A DNA stretch of 64,000 nt from CBDCVO01 sp965223085 (GTDB lineage: Bacteria; Pseudomonadota; Gammaproteobacteria; Ga0077536): contig OZ244981.1 of the NCBI GenBank assembly GCA_965223085.1, forward strand, positions 310,001 through 374,000. Reading direction: 5' to 3'. Position numbers and translations under genes: made by a program. Below are positions 62,792 to 64,000 of this stretch, piece after piece (position 1 is the stretch's first letter; every line of letters begins with the position of its first letter). The notes under the pieces are model-generated. The model was given only the letters and a program-made list of their open reading frames with translations. It made no database searches and was not told the DNA's origin.

Positions 62792-64000
62792 ATGAGTTTA
62801 TTACGTATTTTCCTTGTTTCTTGGTTCGCCACGGCGTCCGCCGCCGCGATGGAGCTGGATCGCATTATCGCGGTTGTCGACGAAGACGTAGTCATGCAAA
62901 GTGAACTCGACCAACATCTACGTCGCGTCCGTGACGAGCTCCGGCGCCAGGGTACCGAGTTACCGCCAATTTCGGTACTCCAGCGGCAGGTGATGGAAAG
63001 GTTGATTTTACAAAAAATTCAGCTCCAGCTAGCTGAGCGTATCGGCATTGTTGTGAGCGAGGAGGGACTTGACGCGGCGATCAATGATATCGCAAAAAAA
63101 AATAATTTAAGCATGCCCGAATTTCGCGAAATCCTGCGCAACGATGGCTACGACTTCAATACGTTTCGCGAAAACATACGCGAGGAAATCATTGTCGCCC
63201 GCCTGCGTCGCGAAGAGGTTGAAAAGCGTGTCCAGGTTACCGATCGAGAAATCGAAAACTATCTGCGTAATCAATCGGAGCAGGAGGGCGGCAGCGAGGA
63301 AGTTCGGCTCTCACACATACTCGTCGGCGTCCCCACGCGCGCCAGCGACACGGAACGCGAGCAGGCGCGTCAACGCGCCGAAGAGATCGGCGTAAGATTG
63401 CAGGTGGGTGAAGACTTTGCACAACTGGCGGTGGCGACTTCCGATGCCCAAGACGCGCTCGAAGGCGGCGACTTAGGGTGGCGCGCTGCGAATCAGGTCC
63501 CAAGCGTGTTCGCCGATGTCGTGAACTCCATGGAGGTGGGTGAAGTTTCCGAACTTATTACCTCACCGAATGGATTTCACTTTGTAACGCTCACCGACCG
63601 CCGCAGTGATTCGCAAATCATAGTCGAGCAAACGCGCGCGCGCCATATTCTGATCATTCCCAATGCGATTTTAGCGGAAGACGATGCGCTTAACCGTCTA
63701 CGTCAATTGCGCTTGCGTATCGAAGGCGGCGCAGATTTTGGTGAATTGGCGCGCACGAACTCCGATGATCGCGGCTCGGCCTTGGAAGGCGGCGATCTCG
63801 GCTGGGTCTCGGGCGGGCAAATGGTACCCGAATTTGAGGAGGTCATGAATGCGACCGCAGTCGGCGAGATCAAAGGACCGTTTCGCACCCAATTTGGGTG
63901 GCACATTCTAGAAGTCACCGACCGCCGCAGTTATGACGGTACTGACGAGGTCCGTAAAAGCAAGGCTCGCGACGCTATCGCGCAGCGCAAAAAGGATGAG
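62792..64000 (+). CDS. surA: Periplasmic chaperone/peptidyl-prolyl isomerase SurA (3' truncated)
   Basis: The first 403 codons are present, open at the window end. A signal peptide (SLLRIFLVSWFATASAAA) precedes the N-terminal chaperone module (MELDRIIAVVDEDVVMQSEL), then two parvulin domains: VRLSHILVGVPTRASDTE with LEGGDLGWRAANQVP, and ARHILIIPNAILAEDDA with LEGGDLGWVSGGQMVPEF. SurA escorts outer-membrane proteins such as LptD, encoded directly upstream, to the BAM complex. Only the C-terminal tail is missing. It was read directly from the sequence from the ATG at 62792. Confidence 0.96.
   Translation, partial: MSLLRIFLVSWFATASAAAMELDRIIAVVDEDVVMQSELDQHLRRVRDELRRQGTELPPISVLQRQVMERLILQKIQLQLAERIGIVVSEEGLDAAINDIAKKNNLSMPEFREILRNDGYDFNTFRENIREEIIVARLRREEVEKRVQVTDREIENYLRNQSEQEGGSEEVRLSHILVGVPTRASDTEREQARQRAEEIGVRLQVGEDFAQLAVATSDAQDALEGGDLGWRAANQVPSVFADVVNSMEVGEVSELITSPNGFHFVTLTDRRSDSQIIVEQTRARHILIIPNAILAEDDALNRLRQLRLRIEGGADFGELARTNSDDRGSALEGGDLGWVSGGQMVPEFEEVMNATAVGEIKGPFRTQFGWHILEVTDRRSYDGTDEVRKSKARDAIAQRKKDE

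Noticed and set aside
1..64000. tRNA, rRNA, CRISPR arrays, transposases or phage genes
   Set aside because: No TTCGA-type tRNA arm with a matching cloverleaf, no regularly spaced repeats and no transposase or integrase motifs were seen; the repeats found are short and sparse.

Overview
The window is a moderately GC-rich chromosomal segment of a gammaproteobacterium, inferred from gene order rather than rRNA, which is absent. Pointers are an rnfABCDGE-nth block, a PomA/PomB-type motor pair, lptD followed by surA, mpl, the MEP-pathway genes dxs and ispG, and a hopanoid (hpn) locus. No tRNA, rRNA, CRISPR array or transposase was found. The window opens inside an RND-type gene and closes inside surA.

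Region 1 (1-14.7 kb) is a membrane-lipid island. Hopanoid genes (hpnN 3' end, hpnA, hpnH, hpnB, hpnM, with dxs for isoprenoid supply) surround a set that appears to make and lipidate 2-aminoethylphosphonate. That set holds a PEP mutase fused to a nucleotidyltransferase, phosphonopyruvate decarboxylase, AEP transaminase, a second nucleotidyltransferase, a CDP-alcohol phosphotransferase, an Fe(II)/2-oxoglutarate oxygenase and an LPG-synthase-type flippase. Together they sketch PEP -> phosphonopyruvate -> phosphonoacetaldehyde -> AEP -> CMP-AEP -> phosphonolipid. An MlaA lipoprotein gene ends the island.

Region 2 (14.7-32.6 kb) holds aroC-glcE-glcF, a zinc-type TonB receptor with a small Cys/His membrane protein, a charged secreted protein, a TPR protein and a peptidoglycan-binding protein. 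A decayed stretch with repeats and a gene remnant follows. Next come a membrane-anchored linalool dehydratase/isomerase-family protein preceded by a tiny coupled ORF, then prmB, htpG, a TPR lipoprotein, mutS and fdxA.

Region 3 (32.6-42.2 kb) begins with about 960 bp without a gene and then carries a signalling island: CHASE2-Ser/Thr kinase, PP2C phosphatase and FHA protein, convergent with a CHASE2-adenylate cyclase, followed by a STAS / anti-sigma kinase / GAF-PP2C partner-switching set. Region 4 (42.2-51.8 kb) is nth, a divergent rnf operon, metG, mrp and dcd. Region 5 (51.8-64 kb) holds a PilZ protein next to pomAB, a TusA-like protein, msrB, an orphan response regulator, ispG, mpl, a LON-domain protein, lptD and surA.

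Three families of short dispersed repeats (about 13, 22 and 70 bp) lie between genes.
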